From the NCBI GenBank assembly GCA_934101595.1, contig CAKORR010000003.1, forward strand, positions 110,385-174,384: a stretch of DNA of 64,000 nucleotides, written 5' to 3'. Shown one piece after another: positions 1-7,779 of this stretch; position 1 is the stretch's first letter; each line of letters opens with the position of its first letter. Below the pieces are notes generated by a model. The model made no database searches, was not told the DNA's origin, and saw only the letters and a list, made by a program, of their open reading frames with translations. Position numbers and translations under genes: made by a program. This DNA is from an uncultured Bacilli bacterium. Its GTDB lineage: Bacteria > Bacillota_I > Bacilli_A > RF39 > UBA660.

Positions 1-753
1 GATGATAGTGGTAACGAAACCAAGAAAAAAGCTAAATTAATTATTAATAAAAAAACTGTCAATGTAAATTCTAAACCTAATACCAAAAATGACAATAAGG
101 CAAATAATAACACAACTACGAATAATACCAATAACAGCAAGAGCAATAACAACAAAGTAACATTTGTAAAAGATGAAACTGAGACAGAACAAGAAACTAA
201 AGATTTAAAGTATGGCGTAAAGCTAAATGTATGGCATACCAAAAAGTATAAATTATATAGTGATGGTTCTAAAAAATTGGTAAATGAATACACTCATTCT
301 GAGTTAGATAGTACTAATTTTAATGCTAAAACTAGTGACATGGTTCCAGAAGCAGTTGAAAACATGTCTACTTACAAAGCTATGGTTGATGGTGTATTAA
401 ACTATACTAATAGTTTTAGAAGCGAAGTTGGTAAAGAGCCCCTAACACTTGATAATGATTTAACAAAAGCTGCAATGGTAAGAGCGATTGAAATGGCATA
501 TTCTAAAAAATTTTCTCATGATAGGCCTGATGGTTCAAATTGCTTTTCAGTCTTAAAAGATTTAGGAATTAATATTTATTTTAGTGGTGAAAATATTGCT
601 ATGGGTCAAAGAAGTGCCGAAGAAGTTGCAAATGATTGGAAAGGATCTCAAGGCCATTATGAAAATATGATTAATCCATCATTCACTAAAATAGGAATCG
701 GCGTAATTAAATTACAAAGATCATATTATTGGGTACAAATGTTTTCAAATTAA
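1..753 (+). CDS. CAP (SCP/PR1-like) domain extracellular protein, 5' end cut
   Basis: The reading frame is open from base 1, so the gene starts before the window. The visible part begins with a low-complexity Asn/Lys/Thr linker (about residues 1-65), then a short spacer and a C-terminal CAP domain: the NYTNSFRSEVG helix, a 'KFSHDRPDG' stretch, 'SGENIAMG' and 'GHYENMINPSFTKIGIGV', the usual CAP signature. Family knowledge: bacterial CAP proteins (YkwD-like) are secreted or surface-attached and of unclear enzymatic role. The low-complexity linker suggests an unseen N-terminal anchor or cell-wall domain. The gene stands alone on the plus strand and ends in a terminator shared with the convergent acetyltransferase. 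Confidence 0.85.
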   Translation, partial: DDSGNETKKKAKLIINKKTVNVNSKPNTKNDNKANNNTTTNNTNNSKSNNNKVTFVKDETETEQETKDLKYGVKLNVWHTKKYKLYSDGSKKLVNEYTHSELDSTNFNAKTSDMVPEAVENMSTYKAMVDGVLNYTNSFRSEVGKEPLTLDNDLTKAAMVRAIEMAYSKKFSHDRPDGSNCFSVLKDLGINIYFSGENIAMGQRSAEEVANDWKGSQGHYENMINPSFTKIGIGVIKLQRSYYWVQMFSN

Positions 754-778
754 AAGATTAGAAATTCTAATCTTTTTT
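752..778. terminator. Bidirectional intrinsic terminator
   Basis: AAAAGATTAG / CTAATCTTTT is a perfect 10-bp stem with a 5-nt loop followed by T's. It lies between the CAP gene (plus) and the convergent GNAT gene (minus) and can serve both. Confidence 0.85.
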
Positions 779-779
779 G

Positions 780-1391
780 TTATTCTAATTGTCCTGGACG
801 TTTTTTCTTTTTCTTAGGAGGAAACTTCTTATCAAAATCTCTAACCTCTTCTTCACTAACGTTATAACAAGAAGGATCTTTATAATATCCTCCTTTTATC
901 TTAAACGTTTCTTCATCTAAAATGCAAATCATAAAATATGGGGCATCATCTAAAGTATTAGTTCCCTCATAATAAATATTGTAATTTGAGGCACTAACAA
1001 ATCCAAATCTTTTATAGTAATCTGGATTGCCTGTAATAATAATTGCACTATATCCAAGCTCTTTAGCTTTTTCCATGGTATATTCTATTAGCTTAGCACC
1101 ATAACCTTTTTTCTGGTATTCGGGCAAAACACTGACAGGTCCAAACGTCAATATGTTTTTTTTCTCACCATTTTTTAGATTTATAGTACCTTCCGCATAA
1201 ACTATATTTGCTATTATCTTATTATCTTCTACAATAATATAATCTAGATCTTTTACAAACGATTTATCATTTCTCAATTTGTGAACAACTAGATGCTCAA
1301 AACAACCAGGTCTATAGACATTAAAAAAAGCCTCTCTCGTTAAATTTTCAGTTTCTTCAAAATCTTTTTGCTCTTCTCTTCTAATAATCAT
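780..1391 (-). CDS. GNAT-family N-acetyltransferase
   Basis: 203 aa. The GNAT fold is seen in the order expected: N-terminal 'REEQKDFEETENLTREAF', the beta4 strand 'LTFGPVSVLPEYQKKGYGAKLIEYTMEKAKELGYSAI' region with the acetyl-CoA pyrophosphate loop QKKGYG (about residues 93-98), then 'GNPDYYKRFGF', typical of YhbS-like N-acetyltransferases. Substrate cannot be deduced. The tail is strongly basic (PPKKKKKRP), which is unusual for the family. Start ATG is preceded by GAGGTAAG. It is monocistronic, converging on the CAP gene. Confidence 0.85.
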   Translation of the reverse strand: MIIRREEQKDFEETENLTREAFFNVYRPGCFEHLVVHKLRNDKSFVKDLDYIIVEDNKIIANIVYAEGTINLKNGEKKNILTFGPVSVLPEYQKKGYGAKLIEYTMEKAKELGYSAIIITGNPDYYKRFGFVSASNYNIYYEGTNTLDDAPYFMICILDEETFKIKGGYYKDPSCYNVSEEEVRDFDKKFPPKKKKKRPGQLE

Positions 1392-1432
1392 ATCTTACCT
1401 CGCTTTTATAATAACATTATTAGCAATAACTA

Positions 1433-2326
1433 TCAATGCAAGCGGTTACTTTTTACGGCTAAAACATACGATACAGATTTTGGAGCTTTAATTTTATGCC
1501 TTGGATTAAGTAAATTATATTTGTCTAAATATGTTATGTTCATATCTTCTTCATTCATATGTTCATATATTAAAAAGCCATTATTACTTAACATCTCTTC
1601 AATTTCATCATATGTATATTTTGATTTCATTTCTTCCTTAGCAGAGTACGCCAATTTTTCATTTTGTGTTGCTTCGATGCTGTATACATTATTTTGATAA
1701 TCAAAAACTATACTACTATTATGACAAATTATATTAGATAACTTGCTTAAGAGATTTGAGAATTCTTCTTTAGATAAATAATATGATATACCAAGTAAAC
1801 TAACAAAGGCTTCCTTGTCATTATTAAACGTACTATTTAATAAAGCATTTTCTAAATCTTCGTTATTAAAATCGCATTTCAGATATTCAACTAGCGCATC
1901 ACTTTTTAGATTTTTCACTCTTTTTATTTTATCTAAAATAATTGCGGGTTTATCTATTTCATAAACTTTTAAATTTTTAAATTTATTTCTATAAGCAAAT
2001 GTGTCATAACCTGATGCAAGAATAATATATTGTTCACAATTAAATCTAACTCTGTTTGACAAAGCATGTTCGCAAAATGAACTTCTTAAAAGTACTGATG
2101 GCGATATTTTATTATCAACTATCCATCTTAACGGATCATCTATTTTTAATGATGGTTGATTAAAAAAGGAAATGCCTTGAACTAAAGAATCTGATATTAA
2201 TTTATACTCCTCTTCAGTTAATATTTCTTGTGCTAAATTATCACTAAATATTCGATATTTATTGTTTTTATAATGATAAGCTCTAGCAAATGTACATACT
2301 AATGCTGTCATGTTATTTAAATCCAT
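1433..2326 (-). CDS. SAM-dependent methyltransferase, leucine carboxyl methyltransferase (LCMT/Tcmp)-like
   Basis: 297 aa from the ATG at 2326, chosen because GAGGTG sits just upstream; a longer frame to 2389 has no such site. The family pattern is visible: 'LRSSFCEHALSNRVRFNCEQYIILASGYDTFAYR' carries the SAM-binding motif I equivalent (LASGYDTFAYR) and 'YEIDKPAI' the acidic residue binding the ribose, followed by 'VSLLGISYYLSKEEF'. Related proteins methylate carboxyl or hydroxyl groups of polyketides or proteins; the substrate here is unknown. Single gene. The -10 region and start are separated from the next minus-strand gene by a terminator at 2417-2451. Confidence 0.8.
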   Translation of the reverse strand: MDLNNMTALVCTFARAYHYKNNKYRIFSDNLAQEILTEEEYKLISDSLVQGISFFNQPSLKIDDPLRWIVDNKISPSVLLRSSFCEHALSNRVRFNCEQYIILASGYDTFAYRNKFKNLKVYEIDKPAIILDKIKRVKNLKSDALVEYLKCDFNNEDLENALLNSTFNNDKEAFVSLLGISYYLSKEEFSNLLSKLSNIICHNSSIVFDYQNNVYSIEATQNEKLAYSAKEEMKSKYTYDEIEEMLSNNGFLIYEHMNEEDMNITYLDKYNLLNPRHKIKAPKSVSYVLAVKSNRLH

Positions 2327-2416
2327 ATTTTCACCTCTAATACTTATTACTACAAAAATTGTTTTTTTACAATCTTGAAAAATTAGCAATTTTATGGTAA
2401 TATAAGACTGTAATTT

Positions 2417-2451
2417 GAAAAAAATGTAAGCAAATACTGCTTACATTTTTT
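2417..2451 (-). terminator. Intrinsic terminator of the 2454-3026 gene
   Basis: AAATGTAAGCA / TGCTTACATTT stem with T runs just past the stop codon of the minus-strand gene. Confidence 0.8.
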
Positions 2452-2453
2452 AT

Positions 2454-3026
2454 TTAATTATTCTTTTTTCTAGTTTTAATTACTGGAATATTTATTTTTA
2501 ACGATTCAATAAAATGATCCGCTAATTCATCAATATCCTCTTTTTTTAAATCCTGGATATCTTTTTCAAGCACTAAATTAATAAAATCTTGTAAATATTC
2601 GTTTTCTTCCTTAAACATATCGCCAGAAATTTTAACTGTACACAAATCTTCTAGTGCCTTTAATATTTCTTCTTTACTATAAAATAAACAATCCCAACTG
2701 CTTAGTCCACTCGTTTTATATAAGAATATATCATCACTAGAAAAAAGTTTGGCAAGCTTCTCTTTCTCGAAATTCGTAATTAATTCATCCATAACCCTAT
2801 GGTTTTTATCGTACATATTTTCATGATCACTTTTAATTATAATACCACACAAATACTCACGATGTATTGTTCCTGGATAGTCTACATCAATTTCTAAAAA
2901 ATCAACTCCAATACTTTTTTCCAAGTATATATATTCTTCATTAGTGACCGCACTTTTTATTTTAGCTAAAGCGGGACCGATTACTAAACCTTTTATTTCT
3001 TTATTATCTTTAAAATTATTATCCAT
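2454..3026 (-). CDS. Conserved hypothetical protein, soluble
   Basis: 190 aa, no family recognised. No membrane segment or signal peptide. The composition is acidic in the middle with a basic tail (KTRKKNN). N-terminal half reads like a small alpha/beta domain ('IKGLVIGPALAKIKSAV', 'DFLEIDVDYPG'), while the C-terminal half is helical and charged. ATG has GGAGG 5 nt upstream, so it is probably expressed. It has its own terminator and is separated from aspS by about 80 bp. Confidence 0.65.
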   Translation of the reverse strand: MDNNFKDNKEIKGLVIGPALAKIKSAVTNEEYIYLEKSIGVDFLEIDVDYPGTIHREYLCGIIIKSDHENMYDKNHRVMDELITNFEKEKLAKLFSSDDIFLYKTSGLSSWDCLFYSKEEILKALEDLCTVKISGDMFKEENEYLQDFINLVLEKDIQDLKKEDIDELADHFIESLKINIPVIKTRKKNN

Positions 3027-3103
3027 ATTTCCTCCAAGAAGAAAATATCACAAATCTAATTTTTAATCTAATACATTTTTTTTATATTATCCATTATTAA
3101 TTT

Positions 3104-4417
3104 TTATGGATTTAATCTATTTGGCCCTCTAAATATAAATTGAGCTTCTTTAATAGATAAACCTAGCAAAAGCATTGTCATTCTATCAACACCAATAGCA
3201 AAGCCACCATGTGGAGGGCAACCATATTTAAAGAATTGTAGATAAAACATAACATCTTTTCCCAAGTTCTTTTCATTAGCATTTTTTACTAATTCTTCAT
3301 ATCTATGTTCTCTTTGAGCTCCGGAAGTTATTTCAGTTCCTCTCCATATTAAATCATATCCTTGTAATTTACCATTTTCATCTCTCATATGATAAAATGG
3401 CCTTTTGGTAGCAGCATAATCTACCACGAACATAAATTCTGAATTATATTTTTCTTTAGCAAGTCTATAAGTTAACTTTTCAGCTTCAGCATTCATATCT
3501 CCAATATCATGTTCAGGTATTTGAAAACCATAATTTTTATTTAATTCTTCGTATAAATCTTTTAAACGTATTCTAGGAAACGGCTTAGTAGGGATTATTA
3601 TTTCTTTATCAAATAATTCTTTAATCTTTTCTCCGTAGCGTTCTTTAACAAGCGTAAGACCCGCAATTAGCAAATCCTCTTCAAAATCCATTACATCTTC
3701 GTATGAATCTATATACGAAAATTCTAAATCAAATGATGTAAATTCAGTAGCATGTCTATTAGTATTTGAATTTTCGGCTCTAAAACAAGGTGCTACCTCA
3801 AAAACTTTGGACATTCCTGCAGCAATAGCCATCTGTTTATAAAATTGAGGACTTTGAGCTAAATAGGCATCTCTATCAAAATATTTTACCTTGAATACTT
3901 CACTACCTGATTCACTAGCTGCACCTATCAACTTTGGAGTATGTATTTCTGTAAAATCATTTTCATATAAAAATTTGCGCATTGCCTCAACAAAACATGA
4001 CTCAACTTGTCTAGCAAGCATATTTTTATCATTTCTTATATCTAACCATCTATAATCCAGTCTAGTATCTATGTTAACTCCATCAAGATTATTATAATCA
4101 AATGGTAGTGGTAAAGCATTAGAAGTCACCTCTATCTTTTCTGGTATAATCTCTACACCACCTAATTTAACAGCTTCATTTGATTTTAATAATCCCTCAA
4201 CTTTAATAGTACTTTCTACTGTAATATTGTTCATTATTTCAAGTAAAGCTTGATTTTTTTCTTCACTTTTTTCTATAGTCATTTGAACTTTTCCAGTACT
4301 ATCTCTTAAAATTACAAACATTACCCACTTTTTATCTCTAATAGCATCGACAAATCCACTAAAAGATATTTCTTTTTCTAAATAATTTTGTAAATCTTTT
4401 ACATATACTTTTTTCAT
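3104..4417 (-). CDS. aspS: Aspartyl-tRNA synthetase, archaeal-type (short, probably non-discriminating)
   Basis: 437 aa class II synthetase. An OB-fold anticodon-binding domain comes first (residues ~1-105: 'FSGFVDAIRDKKWVMFVILRD'), then motif 2 ('FEVAPCFRAENSNTNRHATEF', FRAE loop) and motif 3 ('GGFAIGVDRMTMLLLGL', GxDR). It lacks the GAD insertion of the ~590-aa bacterial AspRS, so it belongs to the archaeal/eukaryotic-type AspRS. In bacteria that keep this short form, it commonly also charges tRNA-Asn in the transamidation route; that is inference here. AGGAGG precedes the ATG. A T-box leader with a GAC (Asp) specifier sits directly upstream and sets the amino-acid identity more firmly than the protein alone. 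Confidence 0.9.
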   Translation of the reverse strand: MKKVYVKDLQNYLEKEISFSGFVDAIRDKKWVMFVILRDSTGKVQMTIEKSEEKNQALLEIMNNITVESTIKVEGLLKSNEAVKLGGVEIIPEKIEVTSNALPLPFDYNNLDGVNIDTRLDYRWLDIRNDKNMLARQVESCFVEAMRKFLYENDFTEIHTPKLIGAASESGSEVFKVKYFDRDAYLAQSPQFYKQMAIAAGMSKVFEVAPCFRAENSNTNRHATEFTSFDLEFSYIDSYEDVMDFEEDLLIAGLTLVKERYGEKIKELFDKEIIIPTKPFPRIRLKDLYEELNKNYGFQIPEHDIGDMNAEAEKLTYRLAKEKYNSEFMFVVDYAATKRPFYHMRDENGKLQGYDLIWRGTEITSGAQREHRYEELVKNANEKNLGKDVMFYLQFFKYGCPPHGGFAIGVDRMTMLLLGLSIKEAQFIFRGPNRLNP

Positions 4418-4424
4418 ATTTCCT

Positions 4425-4618
4425 CCTATAAAAAAAATCTATTCCTCAAGGACGTATTACCGTGGTGCCACCTTGATTCATAGATTAATCTACCTTTTTA
4501 CCTATAACGCGGTTAACGATTATTCTTAAGCTTAATGTCTTTCTATATAAATCATTATTAGTTTACACCCACCACTAACTCTCTTTAAACTATTTATATA
4601 TACTCCTTTAAGCAAATA
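4425..4618 (-). promoter_or_regulatory. T-box riboswitch, aspartate (GAC) specifier
   Basis: Reading the minus strand, the leader starts with a stem GCTTAA...TTAAGC enclosing a specifier loop: AGGAGTA on the 5' side and GAAAGACA on the 3' side. An inner stem TATATAAA/TTTATATA follows, and the apical part has the conserved AGAGAG and GGTGG..GTAAAC elements. GAC (4537-4539) is the specifier, an Asp codon followed by A. The T-box AAGGTGGCACCACGG is at 4459-4474. Its bulge UGGC would pair with a tRNA ending GCCA, matching discriminator G73 of tRNA-Asp. The competing terminator is TCAAGG...CCTTGA followed by T8 at about 4433. Uncharged tRNA-Asp should favour antitermination of aspS. Confidence 0.92.
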
Positions 4619-4625
4619 CAATTAT

Positions 4626-4653
4626 AGTATACCATATTTTCCTAAAATATCAA
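4626..4653 (-). promoter_or_regulatory. Promoter of the T-box/aspS transcript
   Basis: -35 TTGATA (4648-4653), 16-bp spacer, -10 TATACT (4626-4631), read on the minus strand. The -35 overlaps the last codons of the upstream metallo-hydrolase gene. Confidence 0.65.
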
Positions 4654-5288
4654 TGAAATACTTCTAAGGTTTTGCCAACTATACTTTTATCTAATTCTTT
4701 TACAAAATTAGCCCCATCACTTTTTTGACCAACAATCGAACCATAATGAATTGGAATGGCTACTTTAGGATGAACAAGATTCGCAAACATAGCTGCTTCT
4801 TTATAGTCCATAGTAAACGTTCCGCCAACAGGAACAAATAAAATATCACATTTAACTTTAGTATTAAGAACAATACAATCACTATCACAAACTATATAAT
4901 AAATAATATTATTTACTTTTATTACGTAAGAAACATAATCGTCACTCATCTTATGGTATGGCTTATTTTCATTATAAGCTAAAATAGTTTTTACGGAATA
5001 ATTTAAAATGTTATAAGAACTATTTGGCTCAACAGATACAATGTTTTCTTTTTTTATTCCTAACTCTATTAAGGAATTTAATAAAAAATATGGAACAACG
5101 AAAATAGTATCGCTTTTCATACATTTTATTATATCATCTTTAGAAAAGTGATCATAATGATCATGAGTTATAAATATAAGATCTGCATCATTAAATGAAT
5201 TCTTAATGTTATAAGGATCAAAATAAATTATTTTATCACTTTTAATTTTTAAAGCACTTTGCCCAAACCATTCTACATTATCTATCAT
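4650..5288 (-). CDS. Metallo-beta-lactamase-fold hydrolase (UPF0173/UlaG-like)
   Basis: 212 aa. The MBL metal motif is at residues ~41-46 as HDHYDH (HxHxDH), preceded by a beta strand 'DADLIFITHDHYDHF'. Further ligands fit 'CDSDCI' (Asp) and 'IPIHYG' (final His). The N-terminus 'VEWFGQSALKI' is the usual start of small UlaG/YtnP-type MBL proteins. Substrate unknown. The start overlaps the end of the P-type ATPase by 11 bp, so it is cotranscribed with cadC-cadA. A role linked to metal handling is only guilt by association. The stop is TGA. Confidence 0.85.
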   Translation of the reverse strand: MIDNVEWFGQSALKIKSDKIIYFDPYNIKNSFNDADLIFITHDHYDHFSKDDIIKCMKSDTIFVVPYFLLNSLIELGIKKENIVSVEPNSSYNILNYSVKTILAYNENKPYHKMSDDYVSYVIKVNNIIYYIVCDSDCIVLNTKVKCDILFVPVGGTFTMDYKEAAMFANLVHPKVAIPIHYGSIVGQKSDGANFVKELDKSIVGKTLEVFH

Positions 5289-7320
5289 TTTTATTAAACC
5301 TTCTTAATATTTTCATTGAATTTAATATAGTTAGTAATGTAACACCTGTATCAGCAAATACAGCTAACCACATATTGGCTAAGCCAAAGACACTTAATAA
5401 AAGAATAACAGATTTTGTTAACAAAGCAAAAATTAAATTTTCTTTGATTACTCCACTTGTGTATTTAGATATTTTTATGGCTAACCATATATTAGAAATA
5501 TCATCATTCATTAAAACAATATCGCTCGCTAAAATAGCTGCACTTGAACCTAAAGCCCCCATCGATATTCCCACATCAGATCTTTTTAAAACAGGAGCGT
5601 CATTTATTCCATCACCAACAAAGGCTGTTAATTCATCATTCTTTTTTACTTTATCATAATAACTGAATTTATCAGTTGGAAGTAATTCATAATATGTTTT
5701 ATCTATTCCTAGATCATTAGAAACTTTAAGAGCTATTTCTTTTTTATCTCCAGTGAACATATATGTTTTTATATTATTTTTATTTAAAAGACTTATTGTA
5801 TCCTTAGCATTAGCTTTTATACTATCACTAAGCGTAATAGAAGCAACATGCTTATTATTTATATGAAGATGCAAATTTGTTTTTACTTTACATAAGTCAA
5901 AAGAATCGTTTCCAATGGTAATTTTGTCTTTTCCAATTGTATAAGATATTCCAACGCCTTCTAATTCTTTAAAGTTTTTAACATCATCCGTACTTACTTT
6001 TTTACCTGGTAGAGCCATTATTGAACTTGCTATTGGATGATTCGAAAAAGACTCACCCTTTTTTAAAATTGTTACTATTTCTTCTTTTTTGTATTTTTTA
6101 TCTATAATATCAATATCAGTAACAGCATAATTGCCATTAGTTAATGTACCAGTTTTGTCAAATATTATATTCTTAATATTACTTAAATTATCTAAGTAAT
6201 TACTTCCTTTTATAAGTATTCCTTTTTTACTTGAAGCTCCTATCGAAGTAAAATAAGACAGTGGAACTGAAATAGCTATAGCACAGGGACAAGAAATAAC
6301 TAAAAATGTTAGAGCTCTATAAAAACTATCTTTAATAGGTATTTTAAAACCTATTGGCAATATAACCGCCACAACAATTGCAAGTAATAAAACCAATGGT
6401 GTATATACTTTACTAATTTTAGTTACTAGAGTTTCTACGTTTGACTTTTTGTCAGTTGCATTTTCAAGTAATTCCAAAATTTGATATGCCATTGAATTAT
6501 GGTATGTTTTAGTAGCTTTTATTAAAAATACCTCGCCTTTATTAACAGTACCAGAAAGAATAACATCGCCTTTTCTCTTTTTTACAAGTAAACTTTCTCC
6601 AGTTAAGTTCGATTCATCAAGCAAAGCCTGAGAATCTTTTAATACCCCATCAACAGGTACGCTCTCACCTTTTTTTACAATTAAAATATCTCCAACTTGG
6701 CAATCTTCAACGTTTATTTTTATCGTATCATTACCAACTTTTTTATTGGCATAATTCTGTTTAAAAGCAACTAATTCCTTAACTGAATTTCTAGTGTTAT
6801 TTAATGCTTTTGCTTCTAATATTTTTCCAATTAAATATAGCACAATAACCATCATGCCTTCTAAATATTCGCCTATTATAAAGGCACCTGTACATGAAAT
6901 TGTGATTAACGCATTTTCATTTATGGTTTTCGATTTAAAAAATGTTTTTAAAGCACTGGTAAATGGTTTATAAAGTAATAAACCATATGATATTAAAAAT
7001 AAGATCTTTTTTAGTAAGCCACTAAAATTTATAAAGTTTGCCAAAACACCTACAAATAAACCAGATACGAGTAAAATAATCATCTTATTATTATTCGCCT
7101 CTTCTTCTTTTAATGAAACATAGGCGTCACTCTCAACTTTTTTTATCAAAGAATCTAAATAGTTTTTAGTAATCTCTTCTTCCGAAAACAAAGTAAGTTT
7201 CTTAGTATTGAAATTAATCTTAACATCAAACAAATTATCTTGTTTATTTAAAAACTCCTCTAGTTCTCTAGCACAATTTGCACAATCTAAATTATTAATT
7301 GTAAATATATATTTTTTCAT
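5278..7320 (-). CDS. cadA: Heavy-metal P1B-type ATPase, Zn/Cd exporter
   Basis: 680 aa. N-terminal HMA domain with metal-binding CANC (C13/C16). Then membrane helices, the transport motif CPC near residue 345 (SCPCAIAIS), the phosphorylation site DKTGT near residue 387, the HP locus 'NHPIA' (N replaces the usual S/G before HP), and the hinge GDGINDAP near residue 568. CPC with a single HMA and an adjacent CadC regulator indicates export of Zn2+, Cd2+ or Pb2+ rather than Cu+, which is inference from the family. It is the second gene of a cadC-cadA-MBL operon, 1 bp after cadC. Confidence 0.93.
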   Translation of the reverse strand: MKKYIFTINNLDCANCARELEEFLNKQDNLFDVKINFNTKKLTLFSEEEITKNYLDSLIKKVESDAYVSLKEEEANNNKMIILLVSGLFVGVLANFINFSGLLKKILFLISYGLLLYKPFTSALKTFFKSKTINENALITISCTGAFIIGEYLEGMMVIVLYLIGKILEAKALNNTRNSVKELVAFKQNYANKKVGNDTIKINVEDCQVGDILIVKKGESVPVDGVLKDSQALLDESNLTGESLLVKKRKGDVILSGTVNKGEVFLIKATKTYHNSMAYQILELLENATDKKSNVETLVTKISKVYTPLVLLLAIVVAVILPIGFKIPIKDSFYRALTFLVISCPCAIAISVPLSYFTSIGASSKKGILIKGSNYLDNLSNIKNIIFDKTGTLTNGNYAVTDIDIIDKKYKKEEIVTILKKGESFSNHPIASSIMALPGKKVSTDDVKNFKELEGVGISYTIGKDKITIGNDSFDLCKVKTNLHLHINNKHVASITLSDSIKANAKDTISLLNKNNIKTYMFTGDKKEIALKVSNDLGIDKTYYELLPTDKFSYYDKVKKNDELTAFVGDGINDAPVLKRSDVGISMGALGSSAAILASDIVLMNDDISNIWLAIKISKYTSGVIKENLIFALLTKSVILLLSVFGLANMWLAVFADTGVTLLTILNSMKILRRFNKNDR

Positions 7321-7321
7321 C

Positions 7322-7684
7322 TTAACCTCTTTTCACAACATGGTTTAAAGCTACCTCAAACACATCTTTTATATGATTATCACATAAAGAATAGATGACT
7401 TCTTTACCTACTTTTTTACTCTTGATTATTAAGTTTTTTTTCAAGAAACTTAACTGATGGGAAATTGATGATTTGCTCATATTTAAAATGTTTGCAATAT
7501 CACACACACATAATTCACTTTTATCTAAAGCAAACAGTATTTTAACTCTCGTTTCATCACCAATTATTTTAAAGAAATTCTTAACTTCGAGTAAAAGATC
7601 TTTATCGATCATATTATTTTTTACTTCCATGACCTTATCTTCATGAATTATATTACAGTCACAACAATTCTTAAATTTATTCAT
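7322..7684 (-). CDS. cadC: ArsR/SmtB-family metal-responsive repressor, CadC-like
   Basis: 120 aa from the ATG at 7684 (GAGGTG just upstream); an in-frame TTG at 7711 would start inside the operator. Winged HTH: 'CDIANILNMSKSSISHQLSFLKK' is the recognition region. The alpha3 site ELCVCD (two Cys, about residues 55-60) and the N-terminal 'NCCDCNIIHED' supply the Cys ligands of the CadC alpha3N site. 'SLCDNHIKDV...ALNHV' provides the Asp/His pattern of the alpha5 zinc site. Metal binding should release the repressor from the palindrome at 7694-7713 and derepress itself and the ATPase. Confidence 0.92.
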   Translation of the reverse strand: MNKFKNCCDCNIIHEDKVMEVKNNMIDKDLLLEVKNFFKIIGDETRVKILFALDKSELCVCDIANILNMSKSSISHQLSFLKKNLIIKSKKVGKEVIYSLCDNHIKDVFEVALNHVVKRG

Positions 7685-7693
7685 ACTCACCTC

Positions 7694-7749
7694 AGTTGAA
7701 TGGCTATTCAACTATAATCATTATATTAAAATATATATGTAAAAGTCAA
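7694..7749 (-). promoter_or_regulatory. cadC promoter and CadC-type operator
   Basis: Minus strand: -35 TTGACT (7744-7749), 18-bp spacer, -10 TATAAT (7720-7725), then a perfect inverted repeat AGTTGAAT-AGCC-ATTCAACT at 7694-7713, covering the likely transcription start and the region just before the ATG. Placement and shape fit an ArsR/CadC operator. The -35 overlaps the T-run of the upstream terminator. Confidence 0.8.
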
Positions 7750-7750
7750 T

Positions 7751-7779
7751 AAAAAAAAGACTAACTTTTGTTAATCTTT
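7751..7779 (-). terminator. Intrinsic terminator of the RNase J-like gene
   Basis: Minus strand AAAGATTAAC-AAAA-GTTAGTCTTT (one G-T pair) followed by T8; it insulates cadC from the upstream gene. Confidence 0.85.

Noticed and set aside
1368..1697. Plus-strand open frame of 109 codons
   Set aside because: Opposite to the methyltransferase and acetyltransferase genes and without a ribosome site.
4650..5288. Use of TGA as tryptophan (mollicute code)
   Set aside because: Several genes, e.g. this one, 9779-11581 and 47794-48495, end naturally with TGA at conserved C-termini, and TGG is used for Trp.
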